DNA from: Deltaproteobacteria bacterium | GTDB lineage: Bacteria; Desulfobacterota; Desulfuromonadia; Desulfuromonadales; Geopsychrobacteraceae | Length of the DNA: 64,000 nt | Direction of reading: 5' to 3' | Assembly: GCA_024279255.1 (NCBI GenBank) | Contig: JAJRRT010000107.1 | Coordinates: 179,281-243,280, forward strand | Part shown: positions 18,652 to 27,997 of the stretch, piece after piece | Position numbering within the stretch: the stretch's first letter is position 1 | Layout of the letters: every line of letters begins with the position of its first letter | The notes under the pieces: generated by a model | What the model was told of the DNA's origin: nothing | What the model saw: the letters and a program-made list of their open reading frames with translations, nothing else | The model's database searches: none | Position numbers and translations under genes: made by a program

Positions 18652-21078
18652 ATGGTTCTGATCCGGCAGCTGCTGCTCATATTTCTGATATTAATCTCAG
18701 CGACTCCGGTGCTGGCGATCAATGCGACGCCGGTAGTTCCTGTCGAAAAAGAGGTTAGTACGCCGTCCATTCCGAGTCTCAGTGACCTGGGACCGAGACA
18801 GTTGCAACTTGTTGACTTTATTGAAAATTCAACGCGGCAACTCTCCCAGATGACAGAGTTCAAAATCGTACAGGACAAGCATCAAAAACTCGTGGGTCAG
18901 CTAAAGGAGCTACAGCAGCAAGTCGCTACACTAGGTGATCCGACAGGCTGGTATGTCGATCGACTTTCTCAAGTCAACATCCAATTTCGACAGATGCGCA
19001 AGGGGTTTGAAGATCTCCAGAAGGACTTAACCGCCCGCCAACAAGGACTTGAAGGAATCCAGAATCGACTTCAGGAAGAAGACACTTTCTGGCAAAACTG
19101 GGCTAAGAGCCTCAAGAAAAAAGGGGTCACCGTCCCCGACAAAACAGTCCGGCAGATAAAAAAAGACCTCTCTAGACTACAAGCTACTCTTAAAAAAGCG
19201 GCCACTTCCATACTTGGCCTGCAGGAAAAGATCGGAAGCGACCAACAGGTCATAGTCGGAGAAATCGAAAGGTTCGAGAGCGCCCTCATCCAGATCCGCA
19301 AAGAGACTTTTCGAAAAAACAGCTTCTCTTTTTTCACATCAGAATTTTATGCGCAACTCACGTTGCAATTATGGCAACAGGCCCAGGCCGGACTTATTGC
19401 CACCCTGACCATCGACCTGAATTACCTGAAAAACTTTGACTGGCTTCTGAGCGTGATGGTCCTGACGCTGTTCCTTTGCGCGGCGGTGATTCTCCACTAC
19501 CGAGGTCATTTTCAGACAAACGAGGACTGGCAATTCGTTCTGGCACACCCCTGGGCAACCGCATGTTTTGCCGTAGTTGTCGGTTTTACTCCTCTCTTTG
19601 CGGCCCCTCCGGAACTCTTCCGCTTTTCTCTGATGACTTGTGGAGTGATCGCGGTAACCATACTCGCTGTTTCACTGATGGAAAATCGCCGCCAGGCACG
19701 TATCCTGATGCTCGCTGCACTGCTGCTGTTGACGACCACTGCCTTCCGACTGATTGCCCTGCCACAGCCATACTATCGTCTTTATATCGCGCTGCTTGCG
19801 CTGTCCATGATCCCGGTTCTGATCTGGCAGGGCAATGTATCCCTTCAAACTCGCGGCATAAAAGCTGGACGCTTTTATCGTCTGGTTTTGCGAATTGCGA
19901 CCATTGTGCTCTTGGTCTCACTGGTCGGTCAAATTAGCGGCTACATGAATTTTTCTTTCTGGCTGCTGCAATCCACCTTCGAAACTGGAATGGTCATGCT
20001 CTTTGCTCACATGGCGATGCGTCTCGGCAACGGGGGAATTATTTTCTTCCTCAGCAACGAAAAATGGGCGCAAAAAAACTTTTTCAAAAAATTTGCCAAT
20101 GAATTTTCTCTCCGTCTCGAAAAGATCCTGCGCGTGATCGTGGTGGTATACAGCCTTTTCTACCTGCTGCCCGTCTGGAGAATTTTTGCGACAATGGGAG
20201 ATGCCTGGAATTTTTTCGAAAAGTTCGCCGTCCAGCTTGGGGCGCAAAGCATCACCTTGCGCATGGTGTTGCTGGCACTGATTTCATTCTACCTGGCGAT
20301 GCAGATCTCCTGGCTACTGCAGGCGATGAGTGAAACCCAAGTCTTTTATCGTAAGTCCGTAGATCGCGGTGTGCGCGACGCGATCAAAAAGCTGATTCAC
20401 TACGCAATGGTCTTGATCGGATTTCTGTTCGTTCTCAGCAGTCTGGGAATGAGTCTACAGAATTTTGTTGTCGTATTGGGCGCTCTGGGTGTCGGTATCG
20501 GATTCGGCCTACAGGATATCGTCAACAATTTTTTATCCGGGCTAATTCTACTTTTCGAACGGCCGGTCAAGATTGGTGATGCAATCCTGATCGATGGGGA
20601 ATATGGCACTGTAGTCAAAATCGGTCTTCGCTCTACCGTGGTCGAGACCCTTGATCAAGCGGAATTGATCGTGCCAAACGCACAGATTATTTCGCAGAAG
20701 GTCACTAACTGGACCCTGTCAAACCGTCGAGTGCGCCTCGTAGTTCCTGTCGGCGTTGCCTACGGAAGCGACATTGAAAAGGTTATGTCGATTCTGGCCG
20801 AGGCGGGCGAGACCCCCCCGGACGTTCTTGACGAGCCGCCACCCTCGCCGATATTTATCGCTTTCGGGGACAGTTCGCTCGATTTTGAACTGCGGATCTG
20901 GATTCCGAATGTGGACGCAAGGCCAAGGGTCAAAAGTGAACTGCTGAGAGGCATCGACCAGCAGTTCCGAAAAGCCGAGGTGGAGATCCCCTTCCCTCAA
21001 CACGACCTGCATCTGCGCAGTGTCGATGGCAAGGTCATGAAGCAGGTACTGAAAGACAATCCCGCAGAAGCTGATTAA
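18652..21078 (+). CDS. MscS-family mechanosensitive channel with long N-terminal periplasmic coiled-coil
   Basis: In-frame ATG at 18652 with aggagaa RBS; signal peptide, coiled-coil, multiple TMs, then VVVLGALGVGIGFGLQDIVNNFLSGLILLFERPVKIGDAILIDGEYGTVVKIGLRST (MscS core). Confidence 0.95.
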   Translation: MVLIRQLLLIFLILISATPVLAINATPVVPVEKEVSTPSIPSLSDLGPRQLQLVDFIENSTRQLSQMTEFKIVQDKHQKLVGQLKELQQQVATLGDPTGWYVDRLSQVNIQFRQMRKGFEDLQKDLTARQQGLEGIQNRLQEEDTFWQNWAKSLKKKGVTVPDKTVRQIKKDLSRLQATLKKAATSILGLQEKIGSDQQVIVGEIERFESALIQIRKETFRKNSFSFFTSEFYAQLTLQLWQQAQAGLIATLTIDLNYLKNFDWLLSVMVLTLFLCAAVILHYRGHFQTNEDWQFVLAHPWATACFAVVVGFTPLFAAPPELFRFSLMTCGVIAVTILAVSLMENRRQARILMLAALLLLTTTAFRLIALPQPYYRLYIALLALSMIPVLIWQGNVSLQTRGIKAGRFYRLVLRIATIVLLVSLVGQISGYMNFSFWLLQSTFETGMVMLFAHMAMRLGNGGIIFFLSNEKWAQKNFFKKFANEFSLRLEKILRVIVVVYSLFYLLPVWRIFATMGDAWNFFEKFAVQLGAQSITLRMVLLALISFYLAMQISWLLQAMSETQVFYRKSVDRGVRDAIKKLIHYAMVLIGFLFVLSSLGMSLQNFVVVLGALGVGIGFGLQDIVNNFLSGLILLFERPVKIGDAILIDGEYGTVVKIGLRSTVVETLDQAELIVPNAQIISQKVTNWTLSNRRVRLVVPVGVAYGSDIEKVMSILAEAGETPPDVLDEPPPSPIFIAFGDSSLDFELRIWIPNVDARPRVKSELLRGIDQQFRKAEVEIPFPQHDLHLRSVDGKVMKQVLKDNPAEAD

Positions 21079-21157
21079 GTTTTACTGTGGATAGCTTGCT
21101 TATTCTTCACCCGGGCGGCAGGATAGCGAGACCTTCAACCCTGAGATATATTCTGTC

Positions 21158-22042
21158 GTGGCTAATTTCTTCTTCTACAGTGCAACCGTTCTGATCTGGG
21201 GCTCAACCTGGCTGGCGATCAAGTTTCAGCTTGGCAATATCGAGCCAGTGGTCTCGGTCACCTGGCGCTTCGGGCTAGCGGCACTACTGCTGATCGGTTT
21301 CTGTCTGCTCAGACGACTACCACTGCGTTTTAGCGCCCGTGATCAACTATTCATCGCCCTGCAGGGGATCTGCCTCTTTGCCCTGAATTACCTGCTCTTC
21401 TATCTCGCCGAGCTGCGCATCACCAGTGGTCTGGCGGCGGTGGTCTTTTCAACCATCGTGATAATGAACATAATAAATGGACGGATTTTCCTCGGTACAC
21501 CACTGGAGTGGCGGGTCCTGTTGGGAGGGGGATTCGGGCTATTCGGCCTGGCCCTGCTTTTCTGGCCAGAACTTGTCGCAGTCAATTTCAGCGGCACAGT
21601 CGTCACTGGGCTGCTGCTCTGCTTCGTTGCCACTTATCTTGCCTCGATCGGCAATATCCTCTCCGCTCGTAATCAACGTGAAGGACTACCGATCATCCAG
21701 ACCAATGCCTATGGCATGAGCTACGGCGCACTCTGTATGTTACTGATCGCTTTGTTGAGTGGTGCTCCTTTACAAATTGATACCAGCCCGGCCTATCTAA
21801 TCTCGCTGATCTACCTGGCAATATTCGGTTCGATCATCGCGTTCGGTTGTTATCTCAGCCTGATCGGCCGAATCGGTGCAGGCCGCGCTGCTTACGCCAC
21901 CCTACTCTTCCCACTGGTGGCCCTGCTACTTTCAGCCATCTGGGAAGATTACCGCTGGACACTCTCTGCAGTCGGTGGCATGTTGCTGATTGCTGGTGGC
22001 AACTGGCTTGCGATCGTAAAAAAGCCGGCAGCAAAAATATAA
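21158..22042 (+). CDS. EamA/DMT-superfamily transporter
   Basis: 294 aa; ten hydrophobic segments; ATVLIWGSTWLAIKFQLG...; GTG start. Confidence 0.9.
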   Translation: MANFFFYSATVLIWGSTWLAIKFQLGNIEPVVSVTWRFGLAALLLIGFCLLRRLPLRFSARDQLFIALQGICLFALNYLLFYLAELRITSGLAAVVFSTIVIMNIINGRIFLGTPLEWRVLLGGGFGLFGLALLFWPELVAVNFSGTVVTGLLLCFVATYLASIGNILSARNQREGLPIIQTNAYGMSYGALCMLLIALLSGAPLQIDTSPAYLISLIYLAIFGSIIAFGCYLSLIGRIGAGRAAYATLLFPLVALLLSAIWEDYRWTLSAVGGMLLIAGGNWLAIVKKPAAKI

Positions 22043-22288
22043 GGTTTATACCTATTGGACGCGAACAACAAAACTCCCCAAACACGAATTCAACGACCAC
22101 TCTCAAGTTCTCTGACTCACCCGCTGCATTATCTATATTTCCCAGAGTGAAGGTGCGTGGCTTTGGAATTTCATCCTAATCATTACATGGGATCAACGGC
22201 AGGGGAGAACAGAGCTTTTATCGGCGGATGAATGGGCGGATGGATGGGCGGATAGTATCGAGTAATTCAAAAAACGATTGATTCAGAC

Positions 22289-23008
22289 TCAAAAATTGTT
22301 CAGAGGCTCAATATTCTGAAACATATAACGGATCCTATCAAGGGAATCCTCGATGGCAAAAGGAATTGAGCGGGCAAAGGTATCCAGCAGAACCAAGGCG
22401 TTGATTGTGGAGTCTTCTTCACTGGAATGTCTCAGACGGCGGGCCATGAAACGATTGACAATATTCACCTGATTGTAGATATCTACCAGTCCTTTCAATT
22501 CCAGATCCGCATCACGACCCTGCTTGTTGACAAAATACTGGCTCACCAGGTACATCGAAACGGCACGATAGGTGGTTTCCTCGGTATTTGAGAGAGGCAG
22601 ATGGAAGCGGGCCATCGGACGAAAAAAACTGGTGCGAGGACAGCCACTGGTCGCCAGTATCAGTCCCATAATGGAACTGATACCCCGTTGGGCACTGGTG
22701 TAATAGGAGGTTTTTCGCTCCGGAGTGATCACCTCAATATCAATTTTCTCACAGGATAGCAGCTTGCTGCAATTATCCACCAACCTGACCAGATTAGCAG
22801 CAGCGGGGCAATAGGGGTGCTCAGCTATATCCAAAAGGCAGTTGGAACACTTTTCGTGGTCGAGGCAGGTCCAGTCCGGCAGCTTGTCTGGCAGGTTCCC
22901 CTGCAACAACAGAGTCTCGGAATCCAGAGTAAGAACATAATTCTCTTCAATTCCGTTCTTGTGAAGGAAACGATATTCAAATTTTAAGGATTCCATGGAC
23001 GAGCTCAC
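22289..23008 (-). CDS. Conserved Cys-containing protein of unknown function (resembles DUF6901)
   Basis: 239 aa; CLDHEKCSNCLLDIAEHPYCPAAANL, QRGISSIMGLILATSGCPRTSFFRPMARFHLPLS. Family name from memory, not searched. Confidence 0.7.
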   Translation of the reverse strand: MSSSMESLKFEYRFLHKNGIEENYVLTLDSETLLLQGNLPDKLPDWTCLDHEKCSNCLLDIAEHPYCPAAANLVRLVDNCSKLLSCEKIDIEVITPERKTSYYTSAQRGISSIMGLILATSGCPRTSFFRPMARFHLPLSNTEETTYRAVSMYLVSQYFVNKQGRDADLELKGLVDIYNQVNIVNRFMARRLRHSSEEDSTINALVLLDTFARSIPFAIEDSLDRIRYMFQNIEPLNNF

Positions 23009-23106
23009 CAGTGTCTAGCGGATTTAAAAGACAGATGAGCAAGAGTGCTTTAGGTGTGCATATCTTGTCAACCTTTTGAAAACCTTCCAAGCAGGAGAGT
23101 TCTTTC

Positions 23107-23415
23107 TCAGGGGGACTCCTCATTATCAACAGAGTTTGATCTGAAAACATAGAGGAATAACCCCCGCAAACGTTCAATTCTTTTACGCGTGATCTTCTTC
23201 TCGCTCGCTGTCAAGTTTGTAGTCTGCTCGAGGAGAAGATCACAACGTTCAACCAGCGCCCCAAGTTCAACCGGTGAAAGTTCCATCGCCTGTCGTGTCT
23301 GCCCGCTCAGATAGGCGAACTCATCCGCCATCTCTCCTTCGAGGGCACTAACCGTTGTCAGCCCCAACAGCATTCCGCCAAAGATCAAAATGACAATCAA
23401 CCAACCATTCTTCAT
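23107..23415 (-). CDS. Small exported protein co-transcribed with hexaheme cytochromes
   Basis: In-frame ATG at 23415 (MKNGWLIVILIFGGMLLGLTTVSALEG...) overlaps the stop of the upstream cytochrome gene. Confidence 0.7.
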   Translation of the reverse strand: MKNGWLIVILIFGGMLLGLTTVSALEGEMADEFAYLSGQTRQAMELSPVELGALVERCDLLLEQTTNLTASEKKITRKRIERLRGLFLYVFRSNSVDNEESP

Positions 23416-24176
23416 CGTCTCATTCCCGGATGGCAACGCTCACAGGCATCCATAGGAAACGCAACCTTCATATGGCAAAAGCCGCAAAACTCCCCCTTTA
23501 AAATACGATCCATTGAAAAATGTTCGGTGGTTTTCTGTTTGATATTAAACAGGTCGGGATGGCAAGTATCACAGTCAACCCACTGGTTGTGTTCCTTATG
23601 CGAAAAGATTGCCGGCGGGATACGACCCCAAGCCGCCTCGAGCTTCAACTCTCTATCGAAGCTAGCATCTGGTGGTTCTTCGTTGATAAACCGTTTCGGT
23701 TGCACTTGGCCGCGCCGCATCATATCAGACCAGTCGACCTGATTGCCAAATTCGTCGGGGGGCAGATCCTGAATAAATGAGCGGAAATCATCACTCCGAA
23801 AACTGATATCACCGTTATGGCAAACGGCACAATTTTCCTGTGGCCCGAACGCCAGCTTGCCATTGTGACAAGCACCACAATAACGCCCATCCTTTATATC
23901 GTCACAGCCAATCTCGGTCACACCAACAGCCATATCGAATTCAAGTTCGGTATGACAAACCCGGCAGGTGTAACGGGTACGGTGGGTCCAATGTGAAAAA
24001 GAGACCGGTTTAACACCATGTTTGCTCGCACTACGGTCGATCAAAAGGTTCCCATAGAGATCAGGGCTCGGTAATTCCGGCAGATTATATGCGACTGCAC
24101 CGGCCTGCTGTTGCCAACCCAGGGTGCAGATCACTAACAACAGAAAAAGAGCTACTGTACCTTTTCGGTATGGCAT
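23412..24176 (-). CDS. Hexaheme c-type cytochrome (two c7-like triheme modules)
   Basis: Six CxxCH: CRVCH, CGACH, CAVCH, CDTCH, CGFCH, CERCH; signal peptide from ATG 24176. Confidence 0.92.
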   Translation of the reverse strand: MPYRKGTVALFLLLVICTLGWQQQAGAVAYNLPELPSPDLYGNLLIDRSASKHGVKPVSFSHWTHRTRYTCRVCHTELEFDMAVGVTEIGCDDIKDGRYCGACHNGKLAFGPQENCAVCHNGDISFRSDDFRSFIQDLPPDEFGNQVDWSDMMRRGQVQPKRFINEEPPDASFDRELKLEAAWGRIPPAIFSHKEHNQWVDCDTCHPDLFNIKQKTTEHFSMDRILKGEFCGFCHMKVAFPMDACERCHPGMRR

Positions 24177-24952
24177 CGCTGGCACCCCTGGAGCGGAAAA
24201 GCAACAGAGCCGTGGCAGACCCCGCAATACTTGTTGTCAAAGATTTCGATCATCGTGTACCTGGTTGAACCCTTCTTAACCCCGACAAAAATGTCGGGAT
24301 GACAGGTTTCACAACCGTTCCAATCGGTATGTTTACGATGTGAAAAAATGATATCCGGCATCCCCTCTACCTTTGCATCTAAAGCAAAATCCTTCTGGAT
24401 CGGCATCGGTGAACTTTTCACAGAAATCCCCTCAAGGTAATCGATCGGCTTGATCAGACCATCGGTTTCAGCCTGTTCCCAGTTGACCTTATTACCAAAA
24501 CGCTCAGAAGGCAGATTTTTTGTAAAGGCATAAAAATCCGATTTTCGTTGCGGATCTTTTGCAGGCAGGTGACAACGTTGACAGCGTACAGCTTCCGTCT
24601 GTTTTTTAGCGGGATCACAGGCCGCAAAGATTGCTCGATCCTGGTAACGGGATTTACCGTTGTGACAACTACCACAATAAAAGCCCTGCATATTATCCGC
24701 AGCGCTTATTTCGGTAGCGTTGGACTTCATCTCAAAAGCGATATCAACGTGGCAGAGACGACAGGTGTACTTGCTGCGGTGGGTCCAGTGGTCAAAGGTT
24801 ACAGGAGAGAGCCCCGAACTGGTCGAGAAATTATTGATGACAACCTGGCCGTAATCGTAGGCGCGCAGTCTCTTTTTCTTGATACCCCCTGCGGCAAAAA
24901 GCAGTGAATTTCCCAGCAACAGAAACACCAGAATAAACAGAATTCCCCTCAT
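24152..24952 (-). CDS. Hexaheme c-type cytochrome, tandem paralogue
   Basis: Six CxxCH: CRLCH, CGSCH, CQRCH, CETCH, CGVCH, CQRCH; collinear with the downstream gene; start MRGILFILVFLLLG at 24952. Confidence 0.92.
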   Translation of the reverse strand: MRGILFILVFLLLGNSLLFAAGGIKKKRLRAYDYGQVVINNFSTSSGLSPVTFDHWTHRSKYTCRLCHVDIAFEMKSNATEISAADNMQGFYCGSCHNGKSRYQDRAIFAACDPAKKQTEAVRCQRCHLPAKDPQRKSDFYAFTKNLPSERFGNKVNWEQAETDGLIKPIDYLEGISVKSSPMPIQKDFALDAKVEGMPDIIFSHRKHTDWNGCETCHPDIFVGVKKGSTRYTMIEIFDNKYCGVCHGSVAFPLQGCQRCHTEKVQ

Positions 24953-25055
24953 TCGTCTCCTCCTCGACCCACATTCTAATGAAAAAACCTGCCTAAAAGA
25001 ATAGACCGGTTCTCTCAAATGTCAATCCTGCATAAAAAACTAAAGAACTCCGAGT

Positions 25056-26459
25056 TCAGCCTTTAAGCAGAATCTGTGCGGCTTCGAAGAGCGTCTCTGA
25101 AAGGGTCGGGTGAGGATGGATTGTATTGCGCAGATCTTCGCTGGTGGCGGCCATCTCAAGCGCCAGCACAGCTTCGGCGATTAATTCACCAGCACCGGGA
25201 CCAACCAGTGCAATGCCGAGAAGACGGTCCGTCTCCGGGTCAACAATAATCTTGGTCATGCCATCATCACGCCCCAGTGTCAGGGTGCGACCGTTGCCAC
25301 GCCAGGGCATTTTTGCTGTTTTGACCTTGATCTTCTGCTCACGGGCGACAGTTTCGGTCAGACCGCACCAGGCGATCTCCGGATCGGTAAAGACTACAGC
25401 CGGAATTGCACGCGGATCGAACACCGCCTTCTGTCCAGCCGCGACAGCGGCGGCGACATGGGCCTCACCGTAGGCCTTGTGAGCGAGCATCGGCTCACCA
25501 GCCAGGTCACCGATGGCAAAGATGTGTGCGACCGCGGTTCGTTGCTGGCCGTCGACCTCAACAAATCCTTTATCTGAAACCTTGATGCTCGTATTTTCAA
25601 GCCCGAGTTTGTCGCTATTGGGTCGGCGGCCAATGGAGATCAGTACTTTATCGTACCGCTTGGCACGACTCTCCTCTTTGAGATTTTCAAAGCTGACCGC
25701 AACGCCATTCTTCTGTTCTTTGAGTTGTGTGACTTTGGTGTTAAGCAGAATTTCTGTGAACTTCTTGTCGAGTCGCCGCCTGAGCACCGAAACCAGATCA
25801 CGGTCGCAGCCCGGCAAAAGCCCAGATGTCATCTCAACGACTGAGACCTTCGTCCCCAGCGCGGCATAGGCCGAACCGAGCTCCAAGCCGATGTAACCAC
25901 CACCAACGACCAGCAGAGTTTTCGGGACATCAGCCAGATCAAGGGCACCGGTCGAGTCGATAATTCGAGCGCTGTCCGCTGCAATCCCCGGCAACATGAT
26001 CGGCCGCGAACCGGTCGCCAGAATCGCCTGCTCGAAAACTAACTCCCCTTCTTTTCCGTCAACAGTCTTGACCACCAACGTCCGGTTATCTTTGAAGCAC
26101 GCGATGCCGCGCAGATAAGTCAGCTTCAACTTGTCGATCTTGCCGCCCAGGCCAGTCGTCAAGGACTCTATGATGGTATTTTTCCAATCCCGGATTCTGT
26201 CGATATCAAGCTTCGGTTTAGCAAAGGTCACACCGATGGCTGCCGACTCTTCGGCTTCAGTGACCAGCTTGGCGACGTGCAGGAGCGCTTTCGAGGGGAT
26301 GCAACCGCGATAAAGGCAGACCCCGCCGGGACGGGCTTCAGGATCGATCAGAGTGACCTCAAGCCCAAGCTCGGCCGCACGAAAAGCGGCGCTGTAACCG
26401 CCGGGTCCGGCACCGATGACAACCAATTGGGTTTTTGTTGGGATTTCGGACATATACAA
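25056..26459 (-). CDS. lpd: Dihydrolipoyl dehydrogenase
   Basis: 467 aa; GGVCLYRGCIPSKALLHV redox motif, GGGYIGLELG, C-terminal HPHPTLSE. Confidence 0.95.
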   Translation of the reverse strand: MYMSEIPTKTQLVVIGAGPGGYSAAFRAAELGLEVTLIDPEARPGGVCLYRGCIPSKALLHVAKLVTEAEESAAIGVTFAKPKLDIDRIRDWKNTIIESLTTGLGGKIDKLKLTYLRGIACFKDNRTLVVKTVDGKEGELVFEQAILATGSRPIMLPGIAADSARIIDSTGALDLADVPKTLLVVGGGYIGLELGSAYAALGTKVSVVEMTSGLLPGCDRDLVSVLRRRLDKKFTEILLNTKVTQLKEQKNGVAVSFENLKEESRAKRYDKVLISIGRRPNSDKLGLENTSIKVSDKGFVEVDGQQRTAVAHIFAIGDLAGEPMLAHKAYGEAHVAAAVAAGQKAVFDPRAIPAVVFTDPEIAWCGLTETVAREQKIKVKTAKMPWRGNGRTLTLGRDDGMTKIIVDPETDRLLGIALVGPGAGELIAEAVLALEMAATSEDLRNTIHPHPTLSETLFEAAQILLKG

Positions 26460-26560
26460 CCTTCCAGCTACGAATCAAATGAATCAAGGATGCGGGGTTG
26501 CGCCCCAGGCGGCGTCACTCGGGGAAGTTTTGCCTCACTTCAAACCTCTCACCTCAGAAT

Positions 26561-27916
26561 TCACATCACCAGATGCAATGGATTCTCGAGCGCCTGGCAG
26601 ATCCAACGTAAAAACCTTGCACCTGCGGCGCCGTCGATCACCCGGTGGTCATAGGTCAGGCAGAGCGGCATCATCAACTGCGGTTCGAACTCTGCTCCGT
26701 TCCAGACCGGTTGTACCTCTGCTTCAGAGACTCCGAGTATCGCCACTTGTGGGGCATAGACGATTGGAGTAAAAGCGCTCCCACCGATACCGCCAAGATT
26801 ACTGATGGTAAAGGTACCGCCTTCCATTTCTGCGGGGTTAATTCGCCGCTCACGGGTACGTGCCGCAAGGTCGTTGAGTTCGACAGCGATCCTTTCTACC
26901 CCTTTATGATCAGGCCCCTGAATGACCGGTACCAGCAACCCATTTGGAGTATCAACGGCGACCCCGATATTGATATAATGCTGCAACACCAGTTCACGAC
27001 TGGCTAGATCAAGCGCGCTGTTGAAGTGTGGAAAAGCACTCAGTGCCGCAGCACAGACCTTGACCATAAAGGCGGTCATAGTCAGTTTTGTTTCCGTCGC
27101 AGCCTTGAGATTGAACGTCTTACGAAACTCCTCAATCTTGCCGATTTTTGCCTTGTCATACTGAGTGACCATCGGAATGGTCGACCAGGCATAGCCCATG
27201 GCATCCGCCGTCAGTTCACGCACCCGCGAAAGAGGTTCGCGACTGACCTCACCAAAACGTCCGAAGTCTGGTAAAGGCCGCTGAGCGTGCAAACCGGGAA
27301 ACTCTGATGTCTGGATACCACCGCCGGTCACTCGCTGCATGGTGTCATGCACAAAGCTGCGCACATCCTCAGCACTGATACGACCGGCAGGGCCTGTCCC
27401 CTGAACCTGATAGATGTCGACCCCGAGCTCTCGGGCCAGTCGTCGCACCGAAGGGGCCGCTGGCGCGACCCGATCATCTCTTCGTACGCTGGTCAGATCA
27501 AGGGGCTCTGCAACCGCGTCTTGCACCACTTCCAGTGGCTCCGGCGCTGGAGCCGGTGTCGCAGCCAAATCCTCTGTGCTAACAGTCGCTTCGTCCGCGG
27601 TTTGATCTTCAGCTTTCGCTTGTACCTTTTTGCCCCTGCCATCTTCACCCCCTGAATCGATACTACTTTCAGTTCCGACCGAGTCTTCAAGACTTACGAT
27701 CAGTGCGCCGATCTCGACCTTATCCCCTTCGGCCACCAGGATCTCACTGATGGTTCCAGCGATCGGAGTCGGTATCGCCACCACTGCCTTGTCGGTTTCC
27801 AACTCCAGCAGAGTCTGATCGGTTTCGACTCTGTCACCAACGGCAACCACCAGTGCCACCACCGTCCCGGCAGTCACCCCTTCGGCGACCTCAGGTATCC
27901 TGATTTCCTGTTTCAT
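26561..27916 (-). CDS. aceF: Pyruvate dehydrogenase E2 (dihydrolipoamide acetyltransferase)
   Basis: 451 aa; lipoyl motif LLELETDKAVVAIPTP, E3-binding domain VRRLARELGVDIYQVQGTGPAGRI, catalytic LTYDHRVIDGA. Confidence 0.95.
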   Translation of the reverse strand: MKQEIRIPEVAEGVTAGTVVALVVAVGDRVETDQTLLELETDKAVVAIPTPIAGTISEILVAEGDKVEIGALIVSLEDSVGTESSIDSGGEDGRGKKVQAKAEDQTADEATVSTEDLAATPAPAPEPLEVVQDAVAEPLDLTSVRRDDRVAPAAPSVRRLARELGVDIYQVQGTGPAGRISAEDVRSFVHDTMQRVTGGGIQTSEFPGLHAQRPLPDFGRFGEVSREPLSRVRELTADAMGYAWSTIPMVTQYDKAKIGKIEEFRKTFNLKAATETKLTMTAFMVKVCAAALSAFPHFNSALDLASRELVLQHYINIGVAVDTPNGLLVPVIQGPDHKGVERIAVELNDLAARTRERRINPAEMEGGTFTISNLGGIGGSAFTPIVYAPQVAILGVSEAEVQPVWNGAEFEPQLMMPLCLTYDHRVIDGAAGARFLRWICQALENPLHLVM

Positions 27917-27997
27917 AACGTCCCTTTATGCCTTTTTGAACTTAAGAGGCTGTAAAAAAGAGTCTTTTCGCAATTCCTATTTCTCATCTCGCGCCTC

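Noticed and set aside
22220-22256. Short repeats (GGCGGATGAATG/GGCGGATGGATG/GGCGGATAG)
   Set aside because: About three imperfect copies only; no spacer/repeat structure of CRISPR and no clear function.
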